From the NCBI RefSeq assembly GCF_014202475.1, contig NZ_JACHGV010000003.1:286239-350238 (forward strand): a stretch of 64,000 bases of DNA, read 5' to 3'. Within the stretch, counting starts at the first letter, position 1; the number at the start of each line of letters is the position of its first letter. The DNA comes from Streptomyces paradoxus. Lineage in GTDB: Bacteria; Actinomycetota; Actinomycetes; Streptomycetales; Streptomycetaceae. A program made the position numbers and the translations under genes. The notes under the pieces were generated by a model. The model ran no database searches. It was not told the DNA's origin and worked only from the letters and a program-made list of their open reading frames with translations. This document shows positions 25,424-34,396 of this stretch, piece by piece.

Positions 25424-26683
25424 GTGAGCGAGAGCAGTGCGGAGGTCGTCGCGGATGTCGCCTCCGCGGCCGTCGCGGCCTCCGCCGCGGGGGCCGCGGG
25501 AGGCTGGCGCCGGGCGACCGGCATCGCCGGCGTGGCGATAGGCGTGGTGGCCGCGGGCGCGGCCGCCGGTGTCGCCCTGGAGCGGATGACGGTCGGCCGC
25601 GGCATGCGGCAGAAGGCCCGGCTCGCCCTGGACTCCGCGGGGCCGTACGGCTCGCTGCGCGGCATGCCCGGCAAGGCGTTCGCCGACGACGGCACCGAGC
25701 TGTACTACGAGGTCGACGACCTCGACCCGGAGGCCGCCCCCGCCACCATCGGCCCGCGCCGGCGACGGCTCTTCGGCCGCAAGTCCCCCGCCCCCGTCAC
25801 CGTCGTCTTCAGCCACGGCTACTGCCTCAGCCAGGACTCCTGGCACTTCCAGCGAGCGGCCCTGCGGGGTGTCGTACGGACCGTGCACTGGGACCAGCGC
25901 AGCCACGGCCGGTCCGGGCGGGGCGTCGCCCAGACGCGGGACGACGAGCCGGTCACCATCGAGCAGCTGGGCCGGGACCTGAAGGCCGTCATAGACGCGG
26001 CCGCCCCCGAAGGGCCGCTCGTGCTCGTCGGGCACTCCATGGGCGGCATGACGGTGATGGCGCTGGCCGACCAGTACCCCGAGCTGATCCGCGAGCGGGT
26101 CGTCGGGGTCGCCTTCGTGGGGACGTCCTCGGGGCGGCTCGGCGAGGTCAACTACGGCCTGCCCGTCGCCGGGGTCAATGCGGTGCGGCGGGTGCTGCCC
26201 GGGGTGCTGAAGGTGCTGGGGCAGCGGGCCGAGCTGGTGGAGAAGGGGCGCCGGGCCACCGCGGACCTGTTCGCCGGGATCATCAAGCGGTACTCGTTCG
26301 CGTCCCGGGACGTCGACCCGGCCGTCGCCCGGTTCGCCGAGCGCATGATCGAGAGCACCCCGATCGACGTGGTCGCCGAGTACTACCCGGCGTTCAACGA
26401 CCACGACAAGACCGAGGCGCTCGCCCAGTTCGCCGACCTGCCGGTGCTCGTGCTGGCCGGAGTGCAGGACCTGGTCACGCCGAGCGAGCACAGCGAGGCC
26501 ATCGCCGATCTGCTGCCGGACGCCGAGCTGGTGCTGGTGCCGGACGCCGGGCACCTGGTGATGCTGGAACACCCGGAAGTGGTCACCGACCGCCTCGCCG
26601 ACCTGCTCACCCGCACGGGTGCCGTGCCCGCAGGGGCTACCGTGAAGGGCTATGGAAGCACCAGCACCGCACAGCCCGGCTGA
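25424..26683 (+). CDS. Alpha/beta hydrolase, membrane-anchored
   Basis: The 419-residue protein has an Ala-rich N-terminus with one hydrophobic segment (about 31-52) that may be a membrane anchor. The hydrolase domain has the oxyanion region FSHGYCLSQDSW, the nucleophile elbow GHSMGG (Ser205), the acid near GVQDLVTPSEHS and the base His in PDAGHLVMLEHPE. GTG 25424 has a GAGGAG ribosome-binding site. The end overlaps tsaE by 32 bases, so the two are probably coupled. The substrate is unknown. Confidence 0.88.
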   Translation: MSESSAEVVADVASAAVAASAAGAAGGWRRATGIAGVAIGVVAAGAAAGVALERMTVGRGMRQKARLALDSAGPYGSLRGMPGKAFADDGTELYYEVDDLDPEAAPATIGPRRRRLFGRKSPAPVTVVFSHGYCLSQDSWHFQRAALRGVVRTVHWDQRSHGRSGRGVAQTRDDEPVTIEQLGRDLKAVIDAAAPEGPLVLVGHSMGGMTVMALADQYPELIRERVVGVAFVGTSSGRLGEVNYGLPVAGVNAVRRVLPGVLKVLGQRAELVEKGRRATADLFAGIIKRYSFASRDVDPAVARFAERMIESTPIDVVAEYYPAFNDHDKTEALAQFADLPVLVLAGVQDLVTPSEHSEAIADLLPDAELVLVPDAGHLVMLEHPEVVTDRLADLLTRTGAVPAGATVKGYGSTSTAQPG

Positions 26684-27170
26684 GCCCGGCTCCGTCCAGA
26701 TCGTCGTCACGTCCCCCGAGCAGATGCGGGAGCTGGGCCGCCGGCTCGCGAAACTGCTGCGCGCCGGTGACCTGGTGATGCTCAGCGGAGAGCTCGGCGC
26801 GGGCAAGACGACGCTGACCCGCGGCCTGGGCGAAGGGCTCGGCGTGCGCGGGGCCGTCACCTCGCCGACGTTCGTGATCGCCCGGGTGCACCCCTCGCTG
26901 GGCGACGGGCCGCCGCTGGTCCACGTCGACGCCTACCGGCTCTCCGGCGGGCTCGACGAGATGGAGGACCTCGACCTCGACGTCTCGCTGCCCGACTCCG
27001 TGGTCGTCGTGGAGTGGGGTGAGGGCAAGGTCGAGGAGCTGACGGAGGACCGGCTCCAGGTCGTGATCCACCGGGCGGTGGGCGACACGACCGACGAGGT
27101 CCGCCAGATGACCGTCACCGGTCTGGGGGAACGCTGGGCCACGGCGGACCTGAGCGTCCTCGCCGCGTGA
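26652..27170 (+). CDS. tsaE: tRNA threonylcarbamoyladenosine biosynthesis ATPase TsaE
   Basis: TsaE is the ATPase partner of TsaB and TsaD in making t6A at position 37 of ANN-decoding tRNAs. The 172-residue protein has the P-loop GELGAGKTT (residues 46-54), TSPTFVIA, and the conserved HVDAYRLSG. It overlaps the hydrolase gene by 32 bases. tsaB and tsaD lie about 1 to 3 kb downstream on the same strand. Confidence 0.95.
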   Translation: MEAPAPHSPAEPGSVQIVVTSPEQMRELGRRLAKLLRAGDLVMLSGELGAGKTTLTRGLGEGLGVRGAVTSPTFVIARVHPSLGDGPPLVHVDAYRLSGGLDEMEDLDLDVSLPDSVVVVEWGEGKVEELTEDRLQVVIHRAVGDTTDEVRQMTVTGLGERWATADLSVLAA

Positions 27171-27283
27171 GTCCTGGTCTCCCGGCGCCCCTGGTGTGCG
27201 GTCATTCGATGAACGTTCCGACAAGACGTCGGCAAGATGTTGCGTCGGGCGTCTCGTGCGTGGTCACATGGTATCCAGTTCGT

Positions 27284-27301
27284 AGTTAGGTGTACCTAAC
27301 T
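27284..27301 (+). promoter_or_regulatory. 18-base palindrome, candidate operator
   Basis: AGTTAGGTGTACCTAACT has perfect 8-base arms around a 2-base centre and lies about 30 bases before the small gene at 27332. The half-sites TTAGG/CCTAA resemble DtxR/DmdR iron boxes, but the spacing is 5 bases shorter than that consensus, so the regulator is unknown. Confidence 0.45.
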
Positions 27302-27331
27302 TCGTCGGCCCCGGTCCTTCGGGAGGCGTCC

Positions 27332-27499
27332 ATGTCGGCTACAGAGAGCAAGGGGCAGCCGCAGCGGTTCGCGGTCGCCGGGGTGTCCATGCGCGACCTG
27401 CTGGCGGCCGGCGAGGCAGCGGCGCTGATCTCCACGCCCCCGCGCGCTCCCGACCCGGAATACGCCGAGCGGACCCCCGCACACCGCGAAGCGGCCTAG
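27332..27499 (+). CDS. Small protein of unknown function
   Basis: The 55-residue reading MSATESKGQPQRFAVAGVSM... has a good GGGAGG ribosome-binding site at 27321-27326 and high GC at third positions. The middle GVSMRDLLAAGEAAALI could form a helix, and the C-terminus is Pro/Glu/Arg-rich. I recognise no family. An upstream GTG at 27290 would overlap the palindrome at 27284-27301, so the ATG is preferred. Confidence 0.6.
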   Translation: MSATESKGQPQRFAVAGVSMRDLLAAGEAAALISTPPRAPDPEYAERTPAHREAA

Positions 27500-27521
27500 T
27501 CCTCATCCGGTCGAGGCTGTC

Positions 27522-28097
27522 CTAGCGGACGACCACGACCTTGCGGCCGATCGTCGCGAACGTCCACATCGCGTCGCCGTCCGCGCGGGTCTCGCGGATG
27601 CCGCCCGTGCGGACCTTCGGGTCGGGGGCGGGGGCGGTCGGGCCGCCCACGGCCGCGCTGAAGCCGATGACCACGCCGTCCACGTCGGCGAAGCGCACCA
27701 CGTGCTCGACCGGGACGCCGTCGGAGCCGGTGACCGCGTTCGAGCGGGACGTCACCGAGTAGCTGCCCGGAGCCGGGTCCACCGCACTCGGCTCCACCTC
27801 GAACGTACGGCTGACCGCCTCGTCCCCGGCGACCAGCCACACCCGGTCGCCGCGCAGCGAATAGACGACCCGGGCGCCCTTGCCGGATTCGGGGGGCAGT
27901 GCGGTGAGGTCCCTCTTGACCTGGGGCGCCTTCGACGTACCGGCCGCCGGTGCGGCGCCCGTCTGCGCCGCCCTGCCCATGCCGGCCGGGAGGGTCTGCG
28001 CCGCCTGGTGGGCGAGGTAGCCGACCGTCGCGAGGGCCGCGGCGGTGAGCCCGGCCACGATTCCCGAGCTGCTAGCTGCCACCGGCGTCCACCTCAC
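27522..28097 (-). CDS. L,D-transpeptidase-like exported protein lacking the catalytic Cys
   Basis: The protein (191 residues from GTG 28097, or 194 from ATG 28106) has an N-terminal membrane or signal segment (IVAGLTAAALATVGYLAHQAA). The rest follows the YkuD pattern: RVWLVAGDEAVSRTFEVEPSAVDPAPGSYSVTSR, then VVIGFSAAV, then a C-terminal block GIRETRADGDAMWTFATIG. The last block aligns with the active-site stretch HGCIR..RADAEAL of L,D-transpeptidases, but HGC is replaced by TGG and the protein has no Cys at all. It is therefore probably a non-catalytic cell-wall-binding relative. The family call is an inference from motif memory. Confidence 0.65.
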   Translation of the reverse strand: MRWTPVAASSSGIVAGLTAAALATVGYLAHQAAQTLPAGMGRAAQTGAAPAAGTSKAPQVKRDLTALPPESGKGARVVYSLRGDRVWLVAGDEAVSRTFEVEPSAVDPAPGSYSVTSRSNAVTGSDGVPVEHVVRFADVDGVVIGFSAAVGGPTAPAPDPKVRTGGIRETRADGDAMWTFATIGRKVVVVR

Positions 28098-28183
28098 GTC
28101 GTACATCCCTGTCGTGACGGTAGGTGACGGTAGCAGCAGGTGACGACCCGACAGGCGCGACCGACACGGGCCCCGGGGAGCCG

Positions 28184-28189
28184 TAGGCT
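28184..28189 (+). promoter_or_regulatory. -10-like hexamer for tsaB (leaderless arrangement)
   Basis: TAGGCT lies 6 bases before the GTG start of tsaB, with no ribosome-binding site. Confidence 0.45.
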
Positions 28190-28195
28190 GTTTGC

Positions 28196-28849
28196 GTGCT
28201 CTTGCTCGCTCTGGATACCGCCACGCCCGCTGTCACCGTCGCGCTGCACGACGGACGCGATGTCATCGCCTCGTCGAGTCAGGTGGACGCGCGGCGGCAC
28301 GGGGAACTGCTGCTGCCGGCGATCGACCGGGTGCTCGCCGAGGCCGGACTGCGGCTCGACGCCGTCACCGGGATCGTCGCCGGGATCGGTCCCGGACCGT
28401 ACACCGGGCTGCGCGTCGGCCTGATGACCGCCGACACCTTCGGGCTCGCGCTCGGTGTCCCCGTGCACGGGGTGTGCACGCTGGACGGCCTCGCCTACGC
28501 CGCCGACCTGGAGGGCCCCTTCGTCGTCGCGACCGACGCCCGCCGCAAGGAGGTGTACTGGGCCCGCTACGCCGACTCCCGCACCCGGGTCACCGACCCC
28601 GCCGTGGACCGGCCCGCCGACATCGCCGGGCAGGTCGAGGGACTGCCCGCGGTCGGCGCCGGCGCGCTGCTGTACCCGGACACCTTCCCCAAGGCGCACG
28701 AGCCGGAGCACGTGTCCGCCGCCGCCCTCGCCCGGCTCGCCGCGGAGAAACTGGCGGCCGGAGAGGAACTCCCCGCCCCCCGGCCGCTGTACCTGCGCCG
28801 GCCCGACGCCCAGGTCCCCAAGAACTACAAGGTGGTCACCCCCAAGTGA
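28196..28849 (+). CDS. tsaB: tRNA threonylcarbamoyladenosine biosynthesis protein TsaB
   Basis: TsaB is the non-catalytic paralogue that pairs with TsaD. The 217-residue protein begins LLLALDTATPAVTVALHDG and has HGELLLPAIDRVLAEAGL and GIGPGPYTGLRVGLMTADTFG, the characteristic TsaB motifs. The GTG start at 28196 follows a -10-like hexamer. The stop overlaps the GTG start proposed for rimI. Confidence 0.94.
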   Translation: MLLLALDTATPAVTVALHDGRDVIASSSQVDARRHGELLLPAIDRVLAEAGLRLDAVTGIVAGIGPGPYTGLRVGLMTADTFGLALGVPVHGVCTLDGLAYAADLEGPFVVATDARRKEVYWARYADSRTRVTDPAVDRPADIAGQVEGLPAVGAGALLYPDTFPKAHEPEHVSAAALARLAAEKLAAGEELPAPRPLYLRRPDAQVPKNYKVVTPK

Positions 28850-29352
28850 CCGAGCCCATGACGTGCGCGCTGCGCGAGATGCGCTGGTGGGACATCGACG
28901 CCGTGCTGGAGCTGGAGCGGGACCTGTTCCCCGAGGACGCCTGGTCCCGGGGCATGTTCTGGTCCGAGCTGGCCCATGCCCGGGGGCCCGGGGCCAACCG
29001 GCGGTACGTGGTCGCCGAGGCCGGCTCCCGGATCGTCGGGTACGCCGGTCTGGTCGCCACCGGTGAGCAGGCCGACGTCCAGACCATCGCCGTCTCCCGC
29101 GACCTGTGGGGCACCGGCCTCGGCGGACGGCTGCTGGCCGAACTGCTGCGGGCGGCCACCACCTTCGAGTGCGCCGAGGTGATGCTGGAGTGCCGGGTCG
29201 ACAACGTCCGCGCACAGAAGCTGTACGAGCGCTTCGGCTTCGAGCCCATCGGTTTCCGGCGCGGCTACTACCAGCCCGGGAACGTGGACGCCCTGGTGAT
29301 GCGCCTGACCGCCCCCGAGAACTCCGTACAAGGAACCGAGATCAATGGCTGA
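28846..29352 (+). CDS. rimI: Ribosomal protein S18-alanine N-acetyltransferase
   Basis: This GNAT acetyltransferase acts on N-terminal Ala of S18 or other proteins. The 168-residue reading has [26 protein letters not shown], the acetyl-CoA-binding pattern [15 protein letters not shown], and the C-terminal [17 protein letters not shown]. The GTG at 28846 overlaps the tsaB stop (GTGA). ATG 28858 is an alternative start. The 3' end overlaps tsaD by 8 bases. tsaB-rimI-tsaD is a widespread operon. Confidence 0.92.
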   Translation: MTEPMTCALREMRWWDIDAVLELERDLFPEDAWSRGMFWSELAHARGPGANRRYVVAEAGSRIVGYAGLVATGEQADVQTIAVSRDLWGTGLGGRLLAELLRAATTFECAEVMLECRVDNVRAQKLYERFGFEPIGFRRGYYQPGNVDALVMRLTAPENSVQGTEING

Positions 29353-30433
29353 CGAACCCCTCGTACTGGGAATCGAGACGTCCTGCGACGAGACCGGCGT
29401 CGGCATCGTCCGGGGCACCACCCTGCTGGCCGACGCCGTCGCCTCCAGCGTCGACGAGCACGCCCGCTTCGGCGGTGTCGTCCCGGAGGTCGCGAGCCGC
29501 GCCCACCTGGAGGCGATAGTCCCCACCATCGACCGCGCGCTGAAGGAGGCGGGCGTCACCGCCCGCGACCTCGACGGCATCGCCGTCACCGCCGGTCCCG
29601 GTCTCGCCGGCGCCCTGCTGGTCGGCGTCTCCGCGGCGAAGGCCTACGCGTACGCGCTCGGCAAGCCCCTCTACGGCGTGAACCACCTCGCCTCGCACAT
29701 CTGTGTGGACCAGCTGGAGCACGGCGCGCTGCCCGAGCCGACCATGGCCCTGCTGGTCTCCGGCGGCCACTCCTCGCTGCTGCTGTCCTCCGACATCACC
29801 TCCGACGTCCGGCCGATGGGCGCGACCATCGACGACGCGGCCGGTGAGGCCTTCGACAAGATCGCCCGCGTGCTGAACCTCGGCTTCCCGGGCGGCCCGG
29901 TCATCGACCGGTACGCGAAGGAGGGCGACCCGGCCGCGATCGCCTTCCCCCGGGGCCTGACCGGCCCGCGCGACCCGGTCTACGACTTCTCCTTCTCGGG
30001 GCTGAAGACCGCCGTGGCGCGCTGGATCGAGGCCAAGCGGGCGGCGGGGGAGGACGTGCCGGTGCGGGACGTGGCGGCGTCCTTCCAGGAGGCGGTCGTC
30101 GACGTGCTGACCCGCAAGGCCGTTCGTGCCTGCAAGGACGAGGGCGTCCACCACCTGATGATCGGCGGCGGCGTGGCGGCCAACTCGCGGCTGCGCGTCC
30201 TCGCCCAGGAGCGCTGCGAGGCCGCCGGGATCCGGCTGCGCGTGCCGCGCCCCAAGCTGTGCACGGACAACGGCGCGATGGTCGCCGCCCTCGGCGCCGA
30301 GATGGTCGCCCGGGGACGGGCGGCGTCGAGCTGGGACCTGTCGGCCGACTCCTCGCTGCCGGTGACGGAACCGCACGTCCCGGGCGGCCACGACCATGTG
30401 CACGAGGTCAGCAAGGAGAACCTGTACTCGTGA
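29345..30433 (+). CDS. tsaD: tRNA N6-adenosine threonylcarbamoyltransferase
   Basis: TsaD transfers the threonylcarbamoyl group to A37 of tRNA. The 362-residue protein begins [16 protein letters not shown]. It has the metal-binding [14 protein letters not shown] region, VSGGHSSLL, and the late motif [11 protein letters not shown]. It overlaps rimI at the start (ATGGCTGA) and the next small gene at the stop (GTGA), forming one coupled operon with tsaB and rimI. Confidence 0.97.
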   Translation: MADEPLVLGIETSCDETGVGIVRGTTLLADAVASSVDEHARFGGVVPEVASRAHLEAIVPTIDRALKEAGVTARDLDGIAVTAGPGLAGALLVGVSAAKAYAYALGKPLYGVNHLASHICVDQLEHGALPEPTMALLVSGGHSSLLLSSDITSDVRPMGATIDDAAGEAFDKIARVLNLGFPGGPVIDRYAKEGDPAAIAFPRGLTGPRDPVYDFSFSGLKTAVARWIEAKRAAGEDVPVRDVAASFQEAVVDVLTRKAVRACKDEGVHHLMIGGGVAANSRLRVLAQERCEAAGIRLRVPRPKLCTDNGAMVAALGAEMVARGRAASSWDLSADSSLPVTEPHVPGGHDHVHEVSKENLYS

Positions 30434-30687
30434 CGGTCGCCTTGATGTGGGAGGCCCGGGCCGTGCCAGGGCGCGGGGAGGACCTGCTCGCCTGGGCCCG
30501 CGCCCAGGAACTGCCCCACGCGCCGCTGCGCCGGGAGACCCTGCGCGCTCCCCAGGACCGGGTCCTCGTCCTCACCTGGTGGGACGCCCCCTACGATGCC
30601 GAGCTGCCCGAACTGCCCGAGCCCGACCCCGAGTTGATCACGCGGGCGGTACACCGCTGGCGGTTCGAGTCGGTGGCGGTCGGCTGA
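30430..30687 (+). CDS. Small conserved-type protein of unknown function
   Basis: The 85-residue reading ([26 protein letters not shown]...) begins at a GTG that overlaps the tsaD stop by four bases, which argues for translational coupling. It contains [19 protein letters not shown] and an acidic Pro-rich stretch. The fold could resemble small dimeric alpha/beta-barrel proteins, but that is a guess. It converges with the glycosidase gene, 9 bases away. Confidence 0.7.
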   Translation: MTVALMWEARAVPGRGEDLLAWARAQELPHAPLRRETLRAPQDRVLVLTWWDAPYDAELPELPEPDPELITRAVHRWRFESVAVG

Positions 30688-30696
30688 CCGGCCCCC

Positions 30697-33012
30697 TCAC
30701 CCGAGGACCGGGGAGACCTCCGTCTCACAGCGCAGCCGCCGGTCCGTTCCGGTCTCGCGGACCGGGCCCGTGAGCGTGAGGTGCGCCGTGTGCCGTACGT
30801 CGGTGCTGGACGCCGCCAGCCGCAGTTCCAGGGCGCCCGGTTCGACCACCCTGCGGCCCGAGCGGTCCGTGAAGGACGACAGGTCCGTGTGGAAGCGGAA
30901 CGTCACCCGGGCCGCCTCGCCCGGGGCCAGTTCCACCCGCCGGTAGCCGATCAGCCGTACGTCGGGCCGGGTCACCGAGGCCACCGGGTCGTGCAGGTAC
31001 AGCTGCACGACCTCCGCGCCCGCGCGCCGGCCCGTGTTGCGGACGGTCACCGACACGTCGTACGTCCCGTCCGTGCCGAGCTCCGCCGGCTCCGCGCCGC
31101 CCGTGCAGTCCTGCCACGCGAACGCCGTGTACGAGCGGCCGTGTCCGAAGGCGTACAGCGGGGTCGGGTCGAGGTTGCTGACCTCGCCCGCCAGACCCAG
31201 GGGCGGCTGGAGGTAGGTCCAGGGCTGGCCGCCGGGGACCTGCGGGACGCTGACGGGCAGGCGGCCCGAGGGGTTCACACGGCCCGAGAGGACGCCCGCG
31301 ACCGCCGGGCCGCCCTCCTCGCCCGGGAAGAACGCCTGGACGACCGCGCCGAGGCGGCCGTGCCAGCGGCCCAGGGCGTAGGGGCGGCCGGTCAGCAGCA
31401 CCAGCACCACGGGGACGCCGGTGGCGACCAGCGCGTCCAGCAGCTCGCCCTGGACGCCCGGCAGGCCGAGGTCGCTCGCGTCGCAGCCCTCGCCCGAGGT
31501 GCCGCGGCCGAACAGTCCCGCCCGGTCGCCGAGCACCGCCACGCACACGTCCGCCTCGGCGGTGCGGGCGATGGCCTCCTCGAAGCCCCCGGTGTCCGGG
31601 TCCGTCACGTCGCAGCCCTCGGCGAACGTCACCTTGGCGTCGGGGAGTTCGGTGCGCAGGGCGTCCAGGACGGTCGGGATCTCGATGCCGGCCGGCACCT
31701 CGGGGTGGTGGGTGAGGACGTGGGACGGGAAGGAGTAGCAGCCCAGCATCGCCAGGGCGTCGGCCGCCCGGGGCCCGACCACCGCGATCCGGGTGTCGGG
31801 GGCCAGCGGGAGCAGACCGTCGGGGTTGTCGAGCAGGACCACCGACTCCTCGGCCAGGCGGCGGGCCAGGATGCGGTTGCCCGTCGAGTCGAGGTTGATC
31901 CCGGAGGCCGGTTCGGGGGTCCAGTCCTCGTCCAGCAGGCCCAGTTCGCACTTCTGGAGCAGCACGCGGCGGGCCGCCCGGTCCACGAGCTCCTCGGGGA
32001 CCTCGCCCGACCGGACCGCCTCCAGCAGCGGCCGGCCGTAGCAGTTGACGGTGGGCAGTTCGACGTCGATGCCGGCGGTGAGGGCCGCGTGGGCCGCCCC
32101 GGCCTGGGTGCCGGCGACGCGGTGGAGGGTCTGGAGGAACGCGATGCCGAAGTAGTCGGCGACGACCGTGCCGGTGAAGTCCCACTCCTCGCGCAGGAGA
32201 CGGGTCAGCAGCCCCGGGTCCGCGGAGGCCGGGACGCCGTCCGTCTCGGTGTAGGCGGCCATCACGGAGCGGGCGCCGCCCTCGCGCAGGGCCATCTCGA
32301 AGGGCGGCAGGGTGACGTCGGCGAACTCGCGGACGCCGGCCCGCACCGGGGCGAGGTTGCGGGCGCCCGCCGAGGAGGCGTACCCGGCGAAGTGCTTGAG
32401 CGTGGCGACGACCCCCGCCGACTCCAGGCCCCGCACGTAGGCCGCACCGACCGTGCCGACCAGGTACGGGTCCTCGCCGATCGTCTCCTCCACACGGCCC
32501 CAGCGCGGATCGCGTACGACGTCCAGCACGGGCGCGAGCCCTTGGTGCACGCCGGCCGAGCGCAGGTCGTCGCCGATGCGGCGGGCCATCTCCTGGACCA
32601 GCGGCGGATCCCAGGTCGCGCCCCAGGCCAGCGGGACCGGATAGGCCGTGGCCTGCCAGGCGGTGAAGCCGGCCAGGCACTCCTCGTGCGCGATCGCCGG
32701 GATGCCGAAACGCCCGGCCTCGGCGATACGGCGCTGGGCGCGGGCCAGGGCCTGCGCGCCGAGTGCCGGGTCGACGGGGGCGGTGCCGAAGGAGCGCGTG
32801 AGCTGGCCCAGCCCGTGGGTGATCAGCTCGTCCCAGTCGTACTCGACGGTCATGTCGTGCTGGTGCGGAGCGACTCCGTCGCCGTCCGTCGCGGCGCCCA
32901 CCCACACGCCGTACAACTGGGCGGTCTTCTCCTCCAGGGTCATCCGGGAGAGCAGGTCGTCGACGCGGGCGGCGGCGGGCAGCGCGGGGTCACGCCAGGG
33001 CGCGGTGGTCAT
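30697..33012 (-). CDS. Glycoside hydrolase family 3 beta-glycosidase
   Basis: The 771-residue protein has the GH3 TIM-barrel domain with PVLDVVRDPRWGRVEETIGEDP and KHFAGY (206-211), and the nucleophile Asp in TGTVVADYFGI (Asp286). The alpha/beta sandwich domain follows (about 400-620), then a C-terminal fibronectin-III-like domain (VTVRNTGRRAGAEVVQLYLHDPVAS). No signal peptide is seen, so it should act on imported oligosaccharides in the cytoplasm. It could be a beta-glucosidase or beta-xylosidase. An AGGAG site precedes the ATG. It is divergent from a LacI regulator with operators between. Confidence 0.92.
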   Translation of the reverse strand: MTTAPWRDPALPAAARVDDLLSRMTLEEKTAQLYGVWVGAATDGDGVAPHQHDMTVEYDWDELITHGLGQLTRSFGTAPVDPALGAQALARAQRRIAEAGRFGIPAIAHEECLAGFTAWQATAYPVPLAWGATWDPPLVQEMARRIGDDLRSAGVHQGLAPVLDVVRDPRWGRVEETIGEDPYLVGTVGAAYVRGLESAGVVATLKHFAGYASSAGARNLAPVRAGVREFADVTLPPFEMALREGGARSVMAAYTETDGVPASADPGLLTRLLREEWDFTGTVVADYFGIAFLQTLHRVAGTQAGAAHAALTAGIDVELPTVNCYGRPLLEAVRSGEVPEELVDRAARRVLLQKCELGLLDEDWTPEPASGINLDSTGNRILARRLAEESVVLLDNPDGLLPLAPDTRIAVVGPRAADALAMLGCYSFPSHVLTHHPEVPAGIEIPTVLDALRTELPDAKVTFAEGCDVTDPDTGGFEEAIARTAEADVCVAVLGDRAGLFGRGTSGEGCDASDLGLPGVQGELLDALVATGVPVVLVLLTGRPYALGRWHGRLGAVVQAFFPGEEGGPAVAGVLSGRVNPSGRLPVSVPQVPGGQPWTYLQPPLGLAGEVSNLDPTPLYAFGHGRSYTAFAWQDCTGGAEPAELGTDGTYDVSVTVRNTGRRAGAEVVQLYLHDPVASVTRPDVRLIGYRRVELAPGEAARVTFRFHTDLSSFTDRSGRRVVEPGALELRLAASSTDVRHTAHLTLTGPVRETGTDRRLRCETEVSPVLG

Positions 33013-33046
33013 GAAGCTCCTGTCGGGTGGACGGACGGCCCTCTCA

Positions 33047-33089
33047 CGAACGTTCCTACGAATGTTTCGTTATGAACTTCGAATGTTCC
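33047..33089. promoter_or_regulatory. Cluster of three LacI-type operator half-palindromes
   Basis: CGAACGTTCC (33047-33056), CGAATGTTTC (33059-33068) and CGAATGTTCC (33080-33089) share the pattern CGAAyGTTyC, whose core GAAnGTTC-like symmetry is palindromic. They lie 35 to 77 bases upstream of the GH3 start and before the LacI gene, so they are likely sites of that regulator. Confidence 0.6.
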
Positions 33090-33136
33090 GGGAACCTATG
33101 GCGGTGCGAGGACTTCGTCAAGGGGGCCGACAGGGT

Positions 33137-33142
33137 TACGAT
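33137..33142 (+). promoter_or_regulatory. -10-like hexamer for the LacI gene (leaderless arrangement)
   Basis: TACGAT lies 7 bases before the ATG at 33150, with no ribosome-binding site. Confidence 0.4.
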
Positions 33143-33149
33143 CGCCGCC

Positions 33150-34214
33150 ATGACATCCCCGGAGCCGGTTGAAAGCCGGACGCAGAACCGGACGCAGGGG
33201 CGCAGCGCGCAGACGGCGACGCTCGCCGAGATCGCCCGTGAGGCGGGCGTCTCGGCGCCGACTGTTTCGAAGGTCCTCAACGGCCGGGCCGACGTCGCCC
33301 CCACCACCCGGTCCCGCGTGGAGGACCTGCTGCGCGCCCACGGCTACCGGCGCCGCCGTGCCGAGGCGACCCGTTCGCCCCTGCTCGACCTGGTCTTCCA
33401 CGAGTTGGAGAGCGCCTGGGCGATGGAGGTCATCCGGGGCGTGGAGAACGTGGCCCGGGACGCCGGCCTCAGTGTCGTGCTGTCCGAGAGCGCGGGGCGG
33501 CTCACCCCCGGGCGGACCTGGGCCGACCAGGTCGCCGCGCGCCGGCCGCACGGCGTGATCCTCGTCCTGTCCGGGCTCGACGAGTCGCAGCGGGCGCTGC
33601 TCACCAGCCGCTCCATCCCGTTCGTGGTGATGGACCCGGCCGGTGACCCGGGCGCCGACGTACCGTCGATCGGCGCGACCAACTGGCAGGGCGGTCTGGC
33701 CGCCACCCGGCATCTGGTCGAGCTGGGGCACCGCAGGATCGGCGCGATCAGCGGGCCCTCGCAGATGATGTGCAGCCGGGCCCGGATCGACGGCTACCGG
33801 GCCGCTCTGGAGACGGCCGGGCTGCCGGTGGACCCGGCCCTGATCGCGACCGGCGACTTCCACCACGAGGCCGGCTACCGGCGGGGCCTGGAACTGCTGC
33901 GCGGCCCGGACCGGCCGACCGCCGTCTTCGCCGGGAACGACCTGCAGGCGCTCGGGCTGTACGAGGCGGCGCGCGAGCTGGGGCTGCGCATCCCCGAGGA
34001 CCTGAGCGTGGTCGGCTTCGACGACCTGCCGGTGGCGCCCTGGGTCGGGCCGCCGCTGACGACGGTGCGGCAGCCGCTGACCGAGATGGCCGAGGCGGCG
34101 GCGAAACTGGTCCTCGACCTCGGGCGGGACGAGGGGACCGAGGCGGCGACCCGGGTGGAGCTGGCGACGAGTCTGGTGGTGCGCAGCAGCACGGCGGGGC
34201 CGGCGCGGGCGTAG
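33150..34214 (+). CDS. LacI-family transcriptional regulator
   Basis: The 354-residue protein has an N-terminal helix-turn-helix (ATLAEIAREAGVSAPTVSKVLNGRADVAPTTRSRV, about 23-57), a hinge (YRRRRAEATRSPL), and a periplasmic-binding-protein-like effector domain ending GFDDLPVAPWVGPPLTTVRQPL. It probably represses the divergent GH3 gene in response to an oligosaccharide. ATG 33150 is preferred over the in-frame ATG 33027, which would add 41 residues encoded within the operator region. Confidence 0.92.
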   Translation: MTSPEPVESRTQNRTQGRSAQTATLAEIAREAGVSAPTVSKVLNGRADVAPTTRSRVEDLLRAHGYRRRRAEATRSPLLDLVFHELESAWAMEVIRGVENVARDAGLSVVLSESAGRLTPGRTWADQVAARRPHGVILVLSGLDESQRALLTSRSIPFVVMDPAGDPGADVPSIGATNWQGGLAATRHLVELGHRRIGAISGPSQMMCSRARIDGYRAALETAGLPVDPALIATGDFHHEAGYRRGLELLRGPDRPTAVFAGNDLQALGLYEAARELGLRIPEDLSVVGFDDLPVAPWVGPPLTTVRQPLTEMAEAAAKLVLDLGRDEGTEAATRVELATSLVVRSSTAGPARA

Positions 34215-34276
34215 GTGCTGCAGGGGCGGGTGTTCCGGACGCCTCCACACGTCGCCGAAGCCAATCGGTTGCACTA

Positions 34277-34289
34277 CCGAAACTTTCGG
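34277..34289. promoter_or_regulatory. Orphan perfect palindrome of CGAA-n-TTCG type
   Basis: CCGAAACTTTCGG is a perfect 13-base palindrome centred on 34283, between the LacI gene and the LytR-type gene. It fits the CGAA-n-TTCG type of sites bound by some xylan-related LacI regulators of Streptomyces. No sugar gene starts nearby, so it may be orphaned or may autoregulate. Confidence 0.5.
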
Positions 34290-34390
34290 CGGTGCCCGCA
34301 ATGAGATCTGCCGGCTCACGCCGGGACCTGAAATCTGAGAATTTCCGAAGAAAGGGCGCCCTGAACTCCCGGCCCGTAATAATTCGGACT

Positions 34391-34396
34391 TACGTT
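34391..34396 (+). promoter_or_regulatory. -10-like hexamer for the LytR-type gene (leaderless arrangement)
   Basis: TACGTT lies 7 bases before the GTG at 34404, with no ribosome-binding site. Confidence 0.4.

Noticed and set aside
27284..27301. Iron box (DtxR/DmdR type)
   Set aside because: The half-sites fit, but the distance between them is about 5 bases shorter than in the consensus, so it is reported only as an unidentified operator.
33027..33149. N-terminal extension of the LacI regulator from ATG 33027
   Set aside because: It would translate through the operator cluster and add 41 residues without similarity to the family. ATG 33150 gives a normal N-terminus.
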